Assembly: GCA_964410215.1 (NCBI GenBank)
Contig: CAYPHA010000025.1
Location: forward strand, 1-58,102
DNA from: CAYPHA01 sp964410215
Lineage (GTDB): Bacteria > Calditrichota > Calditrichia > Calditrichales > CAYPHA01
Direction: 5' to 3'
Length of the DNA stretch: 58,102 nucleotides
The notes below the pieces were generated by a model. That model had not been told where the DNA came from. It was given only the letters and a program-made list of their open reading frames with translations, and did no database searches. Below, one piece after another: positions 33,411 to 41,884 of the stretch (positions within the stretch are counted from its first letter, which is position 1; the number at the start of each line of letters is the position of its first letter). The translations under genes and the position numbers were made by a program.

Positions 33411-34794
33411 AAAGAAGTTAGTACTTGAACTCCATCAGATTGGTGCCATTAGATTCGGTGAATTTATCCTTAAATCCGGTATGACATCTCCCTTCTATAT
33501 CGATCTCCGCAGGGTGGTTTCCTACCCGTCCATTATGAAAATGATAACCAGACTTTTCACGGAAGCGGTTCTTCATCTGTCTTATGATCTAATTACAGGC
33601 ATTCCCTATACCGCTTTGCCGATGGCTTCTCTTTTATCAGCGAAAGTATGCAAACCGCTGATATACCCGAGGAAAGAAGCTAAATCTTACGGAACAGCCC
33701 AGCAAATCGAAGGGATCTACAGGGAAGGTCAAAAATGTCTGGTAATTGACGATGTGATGACGACGGGTGAGAGCAAAATTGAAATTGCCGAGACCCTGAA
33801 GGCAGCCGGACTGCATGTGGAAAACTTCATCGTGCTGATCGACCGTAGCTATAAAGGCAGGCAATATCTGGAGGAAAATGGTTACAAAATGGATTCTATT
33901 CTGAGCATTTCCGATATACTTGAGGTGCTCGATGAAGAGAAGTTGATCACGAAAGACCAGTTGAACGCTGTCAGCCGCTTCCTGCTTTATGATGTTTCCG
34001 GTAGTAAAATGACCTATTCACAGCGCATGGCGGGCTGTACGAATCCTTCCACGAAAACGCTGATGCAGCGGATTGAAGAGAAGCAATCAAACCTGATTCT
34101 TTCTCTGGATGTGGATAATCAGGAAACCTTTTTTTCTGTTCTGGATGCCGTCGCAGAGCATGTCGTCATGGTTAAGACCCATGTCGACATTCTGAGGGAT
34201 TTTACACCTCAATTTATTCAAACGTTGAAAAAGAAAGCGAATGAATATGATGTGTTGATATTCGAAGACCGCAAATTTGCCGACATCGGATCCACTGTTA
34301 AAAAACAGTTTCGTGGTGGTGTTTATACCATTGCCGAATGGGCGGATTATATTACGGTTCACCTTCTTCCGGGGCCCGGCATCCTGAAAGGGCTGTATGA
34401 TGACAATCCACCACGGTGTTCAGCATTCCTGCTGGCTGCTATGTCGGCGGAGGGCAATTTAATCACGGATAATTACACCAGACGGGTTATTGATATTGCA
34501 ACACAATTTAAGGAAAATGTCAGCGGGTTTATTGGTTTTGGAAAGACGGAAAAAGAACTCCGCAAATTAAAAAATAAAATTCCGGATGACATGCTTTTAC
34601 TGACACCCGGTGTGCACATGGAACAAAAAGGGGACGGACTGGGTCAGCAGTACGTGAGCGTGGAAGAAGCGATTCGGGGCGGATCCGATGCCATTATTGT
34701 CGGACGCGGAATCTACGGTGCCGAAAATCCGGCAAAAAAAGCCGCCGAATACAGAAAAAAGGCCTGGGAGGCCTTCCGTACTTATAATTTTTAA
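33397..34794 (+). CDS. pyrEF: Bifunctional UMP synthase: orotate phosphoribosyltransferase-OMP decarboxylase fusion, eukaryote-type
   Basis: The last two steps of UMP synthesis on one chain of about 465 residues. The N-terminal half is PyrE, with the PRPP loop LVIDDVMTTGES; the C-terminal half is PyrF, with the catalytic FEDRKFADIG. Domain order (OPRT then ODC) and the ODC motifs MVKTHVDIL, EDRKFADIG, LGQQY, SDAIIVGRGI and YRKKAWEA are those of animal UMPS and not of E. coli PyrF. Linker lengths also match. TTG 33397 is chosen: AGGGGA at 33385-33390 is six bases upstream. An ATG at 33358 would add 13 residues inside pyrC. The start is less sure than the fusion. Confidence 0.93.
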   Translation: MNSDKKKLVLELHQIGAIRFGEFILKSGMTSPFYIDLRRVVSYPSIMKMITRLFTEAVLHLSYDLITGIPYTALPMASLLSAKVCKPLIYPRKEAKSYGTAQQIEGIYREGQKCLVIDDVMTTGESKIEIAETLKAAGLHVENFIVLIDRSYKGRQYLEENGYKMDSILSISDILEVLDEEKLITKDQLNAVSRFLLYDVSGSKMTYSQRMAGCTNPSTKTLMQRIEEKQSNLILSLDVDNQETFFSVLDAVAEHVVMVKTHVDILRDFTPQFIQTLKKKANEYDVLIFEDRKFADIGSTVKKQFRGGVYTIAEWADYITVHLLPGPGILKGLYDDNPPRCSAFLLAAMSAEGNLITDNYTRRVIDIATQFKENVSGFIGFGKTEKELRKLKNKIPDDMLLLTPGVHMEQKGDGLGQQYVSVEEAIRGGSDAIIVGRGIYGAENPAKKAAEYRKKAWEAFRTYNF

Positions 34795-34808
34795 AGGAGA
34801 GCTATCGG

Positions 34809-35711
34809 ATGAAACATCTGATTTCAATGAGGGATTTAAGCCAGCAGGAAATATTGGATCTGGTCTCCCTTGCTGAAGAAATTGAAACGCAGAGACGAAA
34901 ACCTGATCTTAACGGAAAAATTATGGCATCCCTGTTCTATGAACCCTCTACACGGACACAACTGTCATTTGATACGGCAATGAAACGTCTGGGAGGAGAG
35001 GTCATTTCCATGCATGGAACAAAGGGCAGTTCGGTGGAGAAAGGGGAAACCCTTTCCGATACGGTCAAAATCGTTTCACAGTATGCCGATATTGTGGTCA
35101 TTCGCCATTATATTGAAGGCGCCGCACGCTACGTTTCCAAACAGATTGATCTGCCTGTGGTTAATGCAGGTGACGGATCCAATCAGCATCCCACACAGTC
35201 GATGCTGGACCTGTATTCCATCAACAAAACCCAGGGCCGATTGGGCGACCTCCGCGTCGGCATCGTCGGTGACCTCCGTTACGGACGGACCGTTCACTCT
35301 CTGGCACATGCCTTGACGAAATTCAATGCGAAACTGTATTTTGTTGCACCACCCTTACTGGCATTACCCATGTTTATCGAACAGGAACTCAGAGATCTTG
35401 GGCTGGATGTATGGACAGGTGAACGTGTCGAAGAAATTATCGATGAGGTGGATATCCTGTATGTGACGCGTATTCAGCGTGAACGGTTTGCCGATCCCGA
35501 AGAATATGAAAAGGTAAAAGATGCGTATATCATCAATGCGTCCATGTTGAAAAATGTCAGAAAGAACATGCGAATTCTGCATCCGCTGCCGCGTGTGAAC
35601 GAGATAAGTGAGGATGTGGACAATTTACCGTATGCCTACTACTTTACGCAGGCCCGCAATGGTGTATATATGCGCCAGGCCATCCTGACACATTTACTGG
35701 GAGAGGTTTAA
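34809..35711 (+). CDS. pyrB: Aspartate carbamoyltransferase catalytic subunit
   Basis: Second step of UMP synthesis: joins carbamoyl phosphate and aspartate. The 300-residue chain has the carbamoyl-phosphate site FYEPSTRTQLSF, the inter-subunit KGETLSDT loop, HPTQSMLDLY and LHPLPRVNEI near the end. AAGGAG lies before the ATG. Its stop overlaps the pyrI ATG (TAATG), so catalytic and regulatory chains are made together and probably form an E. coli-like holoenzyme. Confidence 0.97.
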   Translation: MKHLISMRDLSQQEILDLVSLAEEIETQRRKPDLNGKIMASLFYEPSTRTQLSFDTAMKRLGGEVISMHGTKGSSVEKGETLSDTVKIVSQYADIVVIRHYIEGAARYVSKQIDLPVVNAGDGSNQHPTQSMLDLYSINKTQGRLGDLRVGIVGDLRYGRTVHSLAHALTKFNAKLYFVAPPLLALPMFIEQELRDLGLDVWTGERVEEIIDEVDILYVTRIQRERFADPEEYEKVKDAYIINASMLKNVRKNMRILHPLPRVNEISEDVDNLPYAYYFTQARNGVYMRQAILTHLLGEV

Positions 35712-36157
35712 TGAAAGAATTAAAAGTGGATGCCATCAAAAATGGTACCGTGATCGATCATATTCCGGCAAACAAGGCCCTTTCCGTACTTTCCATTTTG
35801 CGTCCGAAAGATACTGATATGGTTACGGTCGGTATCAATTTTGCCAGTAAAAAACATGTAAAAAAAGATATCGTAAAGATTGAAAACAGGGAACTGACCC
35901 AGGATGAAGTAAACAGCATCGCACTGATCGCTCCGCGGGCAAAGCTCAGTATTATCCGCAATTTTGAGATTGTCAAGAAAACGGTTGTTCAGATACCTGA
36001 TAATATCAAAGGGTTGGCAAAGTGCAGCAATCCGAGCTGTGTGACAAACAACGAGCCGGTAGCGACTGATTTTGATGTGGTTTCAAAAAATCCGGTCAAA
36101 CTGCGCTGTGGCTATTGCGAGCGGATCTACGATATCGACTATATAAAAATGCGTTGA
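35711..36157 (+). CDS. pyrI: Aspartate carbamoyltransferase regulatory subunit
   Basis: PyrI binds CTP/UTP and ATP and makes the ATCase allosteric. The 148 residues have the nucleotide-binding domain (1-100) and the C-terminal zinc domain with Cys105, Cys110, Cys133 and Cys136 (CSNPSC and CGYC) that contacts PyrB. The nucleotide-site pattern IKNGTVIDHIPANKAL near residues 9-24 is intact. It ends the pyr operon. No carAB or pyrD is in the window. Confidence 0.97.
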   Translation: MKELKVDAIKNGTVIDHIPANKALSVLSILRPKDTDMVTVGINFASKKHVKKDIVKIENRELTQDEVNSIALIAPRAKLSIIRNFEIVKKTVVQIPDNIKGLAKCSNPSCVTNNEPVATDFDVVSKNPVKLRCGYCERIYDIDYIKMR

Positions 36158-36164
36158 TTCCGCA

Positions 36165-36188
36165 TTCCCGGTGAGAAGGAACCGGGAA
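36165..36188. terminator. Hairpin between convergent pyrI and HIT genes
   Basis: A seven-base-pair stem TTCCCGG (36165-36171) and CCGGGAA (36182-36188) closes a 10-base loop in the 43-base gap between convergent genes. The stem is GC-rich, but no T-run follows on either strand, so it is not a textbook intrinsic terminator. It may protect 3' ends. Confidence 0.3.
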
Positions 36189-36200
36189 GCCGGCAAACGA

Positions 36201-36551
36201 TTACCCCGGAGGCCACATAAGCCGGCGGCCGCCGAGCAGGTGATAATGAATATGAAATATACTTTGCCCGGCATCCTTGCCCTCATTCATTACCAGCCGG
36301 AAACCCTGTGTATTGAGTTCCATTTTTTTCGCCAGGTCCCGGGCAATCCGTGCCATTTTTTCCAGCAGGTGTATATCGCCATCCTCGAATGAAGTAAGAT
36401 CCGTGATGTGTTTTTTAGGCACGATCAATATATGAACGGGTGCCTGAGGATTGATATCCCTGAAGGCCATCACATCATCATCCTCATATTCGATTTCACT
36501 GGCGATCTTTTTACTAACGATCTGGCAGAATACGCAATCTTCAGGTATCAA
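36201..36551 (-). CDS. HIT-family nucleotide hydrolase (HinT-like)
   Basis: Small purine nucleotide-binding hydrolase; HinT members cleave AMP-lysine-type phosphoramidates. The 116 residues contain the catalytic triad HIHYH (His100, His102, His104) followed by LLGGRRLMWPPG, plus CxxC (Cys6, Cys9), often a zinc site with a His. The start codon is TTG, supported by an AAGGAG seven bases upstream. It overlaps the rsmE end by 11 bases, so the two are translated together. Confidence 0.94.
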   Translation of the reverse strand: MIPEDCVFCQIVSKKIASEIEYEDDDVMAFRDINPQAPVHILIVPKKHITDLTSFEDGDIHLLEKMARIARDLAKKMELNTQGFRLVMNEGKDAGQSIFHIHYHLLGGRRLMWPPG

Positions 36552-37281
36552 GACTTATCTCCTTCTGCTGATTAATGTACATTTGAATTATTGAAGCGCC
36601 TGCTATCCCTGCCGTTTCCGTTCGCAAACGGTTTGAACCCAGGGAAACAGGTAAAAATCCATGGTTTGTAAACCATTTCAGCTCGTCTGTGGAGAAACCG
36701 CCTTCCGGCCCAATGAACAGGAGTATTCTTTCTGTCTGACCCATCCGGAGGGATGCCTCCAGTTCCGATAAAAGAGAGGGTTTCCCGGGATCCGTTGCAA
36801 CCAGACGCAATGTAGCGTTGTTCAATTGGTCCTGAAATTGATTCATGCTCTCAAATAGACGGATTTGCGGCAGATAAAGTTGCTGACTCTGTTTAACTGC
36901 CTGACGTAAAATTTTATGAAATCGGTCCACATTTGGGCTGAAATAATTCGAATACCTGGTTTTTACAAGAAAAAAGCGCGCAATACCGAGTTCACATCCT
37001 TTTTCCAGAAGTATTTCCAGACGGTTCGGTTTGATGAAACCGACAACCAGCGCAATTTCGGGAGAGGACCGGGGTATTTGCCGGTGTTCTTTGACACGCA
37101 GGAGCGCATCGGGCGAAATGCGTATAATTTCAGCCCGGTACACATTGCCGGCACCATCGGTTACATCTATCACATCACCGGTTTTCTTCCTGAGAACCTG
37201 CCTGAGATGCCTTTTTTCAAAATCATCCAGTTCGATTCGGTCTCCGGAGATATTCGTATTTTCGCTATAAAACAATTCCAT
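36541..37281 (-). CDS. rsmE: 16S rRNA m3U1498 methyltransferase
   Basis: Methylates U1498 of 16S rRNA using S-adenosylmethionine. The 246-residue SPOUT enzyme has a PUA-like N-terminal domain (1-70) and the knotted methyltransferase domain with IGPEGGFS (SAM-binding loop) and SLGSNRLRTETA, the RsmE signature. The gene is divergent from kdsA and forms a two-gene operon with the HIT gene. Confidence 0.96.
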   Translation of the reverse strand: MELFYSENTNISGDRIELDDFEKRHLRQVLRKKTGDVIDVTDGAGNVYRAEIIRISPDALLRVKEHRQIPRSSPEIALVVGFIKPNRLEILLEKGCELGIARFFLVKTRYSNYFSPNVDRFHKILRQAVKQSQQLYLPQIRLFESMNQFQDQLNNATLRLVATDPGKPSLLSELEASLRMGQTERILLFIGPEGGFSTDELKWFTNHGFLPVSLGSNRLRTETAGIAGASIIQMYINQQKEISLDT

Positions 37282-37379
37282 AATCCTGAAAGCCGTATCC
37301 CAACCCGATATCCGGTAATTCTTTAGAATACTATAAAATTTTATTCAAGTAAAGACATTTCTGGGAAATAATGTATCTT

Positions 37380-37408
37380 TTGCAGATATTACCTGAAAAA
37401 TGTATATT
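37380..37408 (+). promoter_or_regulatory. Promoter of the kds-lpt operon
   Basis: TTGCAG (37380-37385) and TATATT (37403-37408) are 17 bases apart, about 37 bases before the kdsA ATG. The predicted start near 37415 gives a leader of about 30 bases that includes the AAGGAGG at 37434-37440. Confidence 0.55.
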
Positions 37409-37444
37409 ATCATTTTATGTAAAGATATGAAAAAAGGAGGCATA

Positions 37445-38311
37445 ATGCAGTCGGTTCAGGTAGGAAAAATCAGGATAGGTCAGAATGAGCCGCTTGCTCT
37501 GATAGCCGGTCCCTGTGTCATCGAATCGGAAGATGTGGTCATGCGGACGGCAGAAGCGGTCCGGCGTATAGCCGATAAAACGGGGATGCCCCTTATCTTT
37601 AAATCTTCCTACCTCAAGGACAACCGTTCATCGGCAACAACATTCCAGGGACCCGGTCTCGATGAAGGGTTGCGGATACTGCAGAAGGTCAAAGAGCATT
37701 TCGATATACCTGTTCTATCTGATATTCATGATCCGCATGATGCCCGGGCTTGCGGCGAGGTCCTGGATGTTATTCAGGTGCCTGCCTTCCTGTCGATGCA
37801 AACCACCCTGCTGCTGGCGGTGGCCAGAACGGGCAGGGTAATCAATGTGAAAAAAGGGCAGTTCCTGGCAGCCGGTGATATGAAAACTGCTATTGAAAAG
37901 ATTGAAGGCGAAAACAACACGCAAATTTTGCTAACAGAACGTGGATCCTTTTTCGGTTACCATAACCTGATTGTTGATTACAGGAATTTAAAAGTCATGC
38001 GTGACCTGGGATACCCGGTTGTTTTTGATCCGACTCATTCTATTCGAAAGTATGGTGTGAGCAGCAGCGATCCCCGTGGCGGAGCTAAGGAGTTTATTTT
38101 CAGCCTGACCAGGGCCGGGGTTGCAGCCGGGGTGGATGCGCTGTTTATCGAAACCCATCCGGATTGCAACAATGCCCTTTGTGATGCCGCCAGCATGCTG
38201 CCTCTGCAGAAACTCGAAGAACTGCTGATCCAGGTCAGATCCATTAATGAGCTTGTCAAACCTCTGATTCCTGAAGATGATAGCGGGTTATACGACTACA
38301 AACCCTTTTAA
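37445..38311 (+). CDS. kdsA: 3-deoxy-8-phosphooctulonate synthase (Kdo-8-phosphate synthase)
   Basis: Condenses PEP and arabinose-5-phosphate to Kdo-8-phosphate, the first committed step toward the inner-core sugar of LPS. The 288 residues show KSSYLKDNRSS, VLSDIHDPHDA, FLSMQTTLL, FDPTHSIRKYG and ETHPDCNNALCD. Cys24 in AGPCVIE is the metal ligand of the Aquifex-type, metal-dependent enzymes; E. coli has Asn there. ATG 37445 is preferred to an in-frame start at 37400 because AAGGAGG is four bases upstream and the family starts here. Confidence 0.97.
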   Translation: MQSVQVGKIRIGQNEPLALIAGPCVIESEDVVMRTAEAVRRIADKTGMPLIFKSSYLKDNRSSATTFQGPGLDEGLRILQKVKEHFDIPVLSDIHDPHDARACGEVLDVIQVPAFLSMQTTLLLAVARTGRVINVKKGQFLAAGDMKTAIEKIEGENNTQILLTERGSFFGYHNLIVDYRNLKVMRDLGYPVVFDPTHSIRKYGVSSSDPRGGAKEFIFSLTRAGVAAGVDALFIETHPDCNNALCDAASMLPLQKLEELLIQVRSINELVKPLIPEDDSGLYDYKPF

Positions 38312-38365
38312 TACATCATGGTAATGTTTTAGTTTTAGCGCAGGAAAAGGAAAGGATTCAAAAAA

Positions 38366-39706
38366 ATGTCGGATGCTGAACTGAACTGGAGATTTCCAAA
38401 AGATTTCTGGCTTGCCAACGTGATGGAGCTCTTTGAAAGGGCGGCCTATTACGGATTTTTTATTCTTCTTACTGTATATCTTACCGATATCGTTGATTTT
38501 TCGGATGTATGGGGCAATACGATTGCCGGTCTTTTTGCCGGTTTCCTTTATTTTTTACCTCCGTTTTCCGGCGCCGTTTCAGACAGGATAGGATTTAAGA
38601 ATGGATTGATACTTGCCTTCGGGTTACTGGCGGTTGGATACTTTTTTCTTGGTGTATTTAAATCCAAACCTGCTGTCCTGTTTTTTCTTGTGGTGCTGAT
38701 GGTGGGAGCTTCCTTTATCAAACCGCTGATTACCGGTACGGTCGCCAAGGTTACTAATGAAGCCAACCGTGCCCGTGCGTTTTCAGTCTTTTACTGGGTG
38801 GTTAATGTCGGGGCATTCGGCGGTAAAACGGTCGTACCGTGGATCCGTCGCGGCCTAGGTTTGGAATATATCAATTTTTTCTCAGCAGGCATGTCTGTGC
38901 TGGCACTGATTTTTGCCATTTTTTTCTTCAAAGATATCGAGACGAAGTCTGAACGGAAATCTTTGAAAGAGGTGACAGCCGCACTGGTTAAGATACTCGG
39001 GAACGGTCGGTTGATGGGGCTGACAGTCATCGTCAGCGGATTCTGGCTGATCCAGAGCCAGTTGTATGCTTCCATGCCGAAATATGTATTGCGAATGGTA
39101 GGGGAACAGGCCAACCCTTCCTGGCTGGCCAATGTCAATCCGCTGGTGGTCGTGATTTTCGTTGTCGGCATTACTCAGTTGATGCGAAAAAAAAGGGCGG
39201 TCAGCTCCATGCTGGTGGGTATGCTGCTCATGCCTTTATCGGCGTTTGCCATGTCTCTGGGACCCTGGCTGGAGTCGATGACCGGAACCCAAATCGGAAT
39301 TATTGGAACCGTTATCTTTCATCCATTGACCATCATGATGATTGTCGGAATTATCCTGCAGGCCCTTGCGGAGTGTTTTATTTCACCGCGTTTCCTGGAA
39401 TATTTTTCGTTTCAGGCCCCAAAAGGCGAGGAAGGGGTTTACCTCGGATTCAGCCATCTGCACTCCTTTATCTCGTATATTGCCGGTGGTGTGATTTCCG
39501 GATTTCTGCTGAGTACCTATTGTCCGGATCCAAAGACGCTGCCTGCAGGCCTCTCTGAATTGGAAAGGGCGGCCTATTACACCAATGCGCATCACATCTG
39601 GTACTATTTTGCGGTAATCGGACTGGTAGCGGCAGTTGCACTCTTGGTTTTCAAAGTGATTACAGAAAAAATCGACGCGCAGAAAGAAGTTTCACCGGGG
39701 AGGTGA
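38366..39706 (+). CDS. POT-like major facilitator transporter
   Basis: A 446-residue inner-membrane transporter with about 12 helices. Near the N-terminus, NVMELFERAAYYGFF resembles the ExxERFxYY motif of proton-coupled oligopeptide transporters (POT/PTR2), and FSGAVSDRIGFKN is the MFS loop between helices 2 and 3. Substrate cannot be told. It lies between kdsA and kdsC, spaced by 54 and 1 bases, so it is part of the Kdo operon. A role in peptide or murein-peptide uptake is only a guess. Confidence 0.87.
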   Translation: MSDAELNWRFPKDFWLANVMELFERAAYYGFFILLTVYLTDIVDFSDVWGNTIAGLFAGFLYFLPPFSGAVSDRIGFKNGLILAFGLLAVGYFFLGVFKSKPAVLFFLVVLMVGASFIKPLITGTVAKVTNEANRARAFSVFYWVVNVGAFGGKTVVPWIRRGLGLEYINFFSAGMSVLALIFAIFFFKDIETKSERKSLKEVTAALVKILGNGRLMGLTVIVSGFWLIQSQLYASMPKYVLRMVGEQANPSWLANVNPLVVVIFVVGITQLMRKKRAVSSMLVGMLLMPLSAFAMSLGPWLESMTGTQIGIIGTVIFHPLTIMMIVGIILQALAECFISPRFLEYFSFQAPKGEEGVYLGFSHLHSFISYIAGGVISGFLLSTYCPDPKTLPAGLSELERAAYYTNAHHIWYYFAVIGLVAAVALLVFKVITEKIDAQKEVSPGR

Positions 39707-39707
39707 T

Positions 39708-40223
39708 ATGAAATCCAAACTATTGAAAATAAAAATGATACTTATGGATGTGGATGGTGTCCTGACCCGTGGTGAAATCACTTATACATCAAGCGGCGAA
39801 GAGATTAAAGTCTTCGATGTCCAGGATGGCATGGGGATTACACTGGCCAGAATGGGCGGGCTGAAGACCGGTATCATTACGGGCAGGCGGTCACAGATGG
39901 TCGAACGCCGTGCCAACGAACTCGAGATCGATGTTCTAAAGATGGGCGGATTTCATAAGCTGGAACCCTATGAAGCGGTGAAGGCGGAATACGGGCTGAC
40001 GGATGAGGAGATCTGCTATATCGGAGATGATGTACTCGATATGAGTATATTGAAACGGGTCGGTTTCAGCGTGGCTGTTGCGAATGCACGGGACGAGGTG
40101 AAAGCCATTTGCAATTATGTGACCATTTCCAACGGGGGAGAAGGAGCCGTGAGGGAAGTGATCGAAAAAATACTCGAACGGCAGAACAAATTGCACGCAC
40201 TTGTTGAATCTCTAGCGAAATAA
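39708..40223 (+). CDS. kdsC: Kdo-8-phosphate phosphatase
   Basis: Removes phosphate from Kdo-8-phosphate to give Kdo. The 171-residue HAD phosphatase of the cap-less C0 type has DVDGVLT (nucleophile Asp14, acid/base Asp16), ITGR, the Lys in MGGFHKLEP region and GDDVLD. A GGAGGTG directly precedes the ATG. It forms a tetramer in known relatives. It follows the POT-like gene immediately. Confidence 0.96.
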   Translation: MKSKLLKIKMILMDVDGVLTRGEITYTSSGEEIKVFDVQDGMGITLARMGGLKTGIITGRRSQMVERRANELEIDVLKMGGFHKLEPYEAVKAEYGLTDEEICYIGDDVLDMSILKRVGFSVAVANARDEVKAICNYVTISNGGEGAVREVIEKILERQNKLHALVESLAK

Positions 40224-40231
40224 AACGTATC

Positions 40232-40381
40232 ATGCCGGTTATTGAGATCATCTCTCCGCGGGAGCTTTTAGGACCCACTTCTATCGAAATCGCTGCGGAG
40301 GCAGCACAAATACAGGTAAGAGGAAGCGAAGCCGTCACGATTTTTATTGAAGTGATTTTACCCGGAAAACGTGGAGAATAA
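40232..40381 (+). CDS. Small 49-residue ORF between kdsC and kdsD
   Basis: ATG 40232 to TAA 40381 encodes MPVIEIISPRELLGPTSIEI (first 20 residues), ending in ILPGKRGE. It starts eight bases after the kdsC stop and ends one base before the preferred TTG of kdsD, so it exactly fills the gap between the two genes. It has no clear ribosome site and could be translated by reinitiation. The composition is plausible for a soluble beta-alpha peptide. No family is recognised. It may be a real coupled gene or a chance frame. Confidence 0.45.
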   Translation: MPVIEIISPRELLGPTSIEIAAEAAQIQVRGSEAVTIFIEVILPGKRGE

Positions 40382-40382
40382 A

Positions 40383-41345
40383 TTGAAAATAGATCAGATA
40401 GGTAAACAGGTTATCCGTATTGAAGCACAAGCCCTGAAGGAAGTCGAAAACAGGATGGGTGAAAACTTCACCAGGGCGGTGCAGCTTATTTTAAAACGGA
40501 GAGGGCGTGTTATCGTTACAGGTATGGGGAAATCCGGACTGGTCGGCCGGAAAATTGCATCCACGCTGGCTTCGACGGGAACCACCTCTTATTTTATGTC
40601 GCCTGCGGAAGGTGTTCATGGAGATCTGGGTATGGTGCATAAAAATGATGTTATCATTGCCATTTCCAAGAGCGGAGAGACGATTGAACTTTTAAATATC
40701 CTGCCCGCACTAAGGAAACTCGATGTACCTATCATTGCCATGACAGGAAACAGGGATTCGACGTTGGCCCGTTATGCCTATACCATGCTTGATATCAGTG
40801 TCAAAGCCGAAGCATGTCCGCATGACCTTGCTCCAACTGCGAGTACAACCGTTACGCTGGCAATCGGAGACGCTCTTGCCGTGGCTCTTCTTGAAACACG
40901 TGGTTTTTCCGAAGATGATTTTGCTTTCCTGCATCCGGGAGGTTCTCTGGGAAAGAAGCTTCTGATGCGTGTTTCGGATTTTATGGAACAAAAAGACCGT
41001 TTGCCGTATTGTTATAAAGAGGACAAAATGCGTTCGGCGGTACTGGAAATGGCTCATAAACGGGGTATATGCCCGGTTGTAGATAAAAAACTGCACCTGC
41101 TGGGGGTTGTAACGACAGGCGATTTGAACAGGTTGCTGGAAAAAACGGAAGATGTTTTCCGCATACCGGTTTCTGAAGTGATGAATACAGATCCGAAATA
41201 TATATACCCGGAAGATTTAGCCATCATGGCTTATAAAAATATGGAAAAATACCGTATCATCGCCATGCCGGTTGTCAATGCCGAGAAAAAGTTAGTCGGT
41301 GTCATTCACCTACACGATCTGATGCAGGAAGGGATACAGGCATAA
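40383..41345 (+). CDS. kdsD: Arabinose-5-phosphate isomerase
   Basis: Converts ribulose-5-phosphate to arabinose-5-phosphate, the KdsA substrate. An N-terminal SIS domain (about 25-185; VTGMGKSGLVG, ISKSGETIEL) is followed by two CBS domains (about 200-320), the standard KdsD/KpsF layout. The TTG at 40383 is chosen because GGAG at 40373-40376 is six bases upstream; GTG 40371 would add four residues. Its TAA overlaps the lptC ATG. Confidence 0.95.
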   Translation: MKIDQIGKQVIRIEAQALKEVENRMGENFTRAVQLILKRRGRVIVTGMGKSGLVGRKIASTLASTGTTSYFMSPAEGVHGDLGMVHKNDVIIAISKSGETIELLNILPALRKLDVPIIAMTGNRDSTLARYAYTMLDISVKAEACPHDLAPTASTTVTLAIGDALAVALLETRGFSEDDFAFLHPGGSLGKKLLMRVSDFMEQKDRLPYCYKEDKMRSAVLEMAHKRGICPVVDKKLHLLGVVTTGDLNRLLEKTEDVFRIPVSEVMNTDPKYIYPEDLAIMAYKNMEKYRIIAMPVVNAEKKLVGVIHLHDLMQEGIQA

Positions 41346-41884
41346 TGAAACGTTTTATTTTTCTGCTGTTTATTATCACTATGACCGGTTGTACCACGAC
41401 ACCGGAAGAAGAGATAACCGAAAACACAGATGGATCCTACCCTGACCAGGAAAGCTGGGACGCGACGATCATCATATCCAAGGAAGGACGGACCATCGGG
41501 CTGCTTGAGGCGAATCACATAAAAAAATATTCTGACCGGAATATGACGTATATAGAAGATGGCCTGAAAGTGGACTTCTTCAATGCGGAAGGTGAACATA
41601 CCTCGGTCCTGACTTCCGAGGGAGGTACAGTTCATGATGTAAAACAGGATATGATCGCTTATGGAAATGTTGTTGTTGTATCAGATAGTGGAATGACGTT
41701 ATACACCGATACGCTCAAATGGGATAATAAACGACAGAAAATCATATCGGAAATCCCTGTCATGATTACATCAGAAACCGATACGGTATACGGCGATACC
41801 TTTATCTCTGATCCGAATTTGTCGAATTATACGATTACAAATTCCCGGGCTGTCAGTAAGAGGAGTCTGAAACTGAATCAATGA
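41345..41884 (+). CDS. lptC: LptC-like lipoprotein of LPS export
   Basis: LptC links the LptBFG transporter to the periplasmic LptA bridge. The 179-residue protein has a lipobox MTGC (Cys16) where E. coli LptC has an uncleaved membrane helix. A beta-jellyroll domain follows, of the LptA/LptC type (ADHIKKYSDRN-like strand pattern; EGLKVDFFNAEG; GTVHDVKQDMIAYGNVVVVSDSG; YTDTLKWDNKRQKI). The lipoprotein form is usual in Bacteroidota-related bacteria. The gene sits directly before the LptA-like and LptB genes with overlaps. Confidence 0.9.
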   Translation: MKRFIFLLFIITMTGCTTTPEEEITENTDGSYPDQESWDATIIISKEGRTIGLLEANHIKKYSDRNMTYIEDGLKVDFFNAEGEHTSVLTSEGGTVHDVKQDMIAYGNVVVVSDSGMTLYTDTLKWDNKRQKIISEIPVMITSETDTVYGDTFISDPNLSNYTITNSRAVSKRSLKLNQ

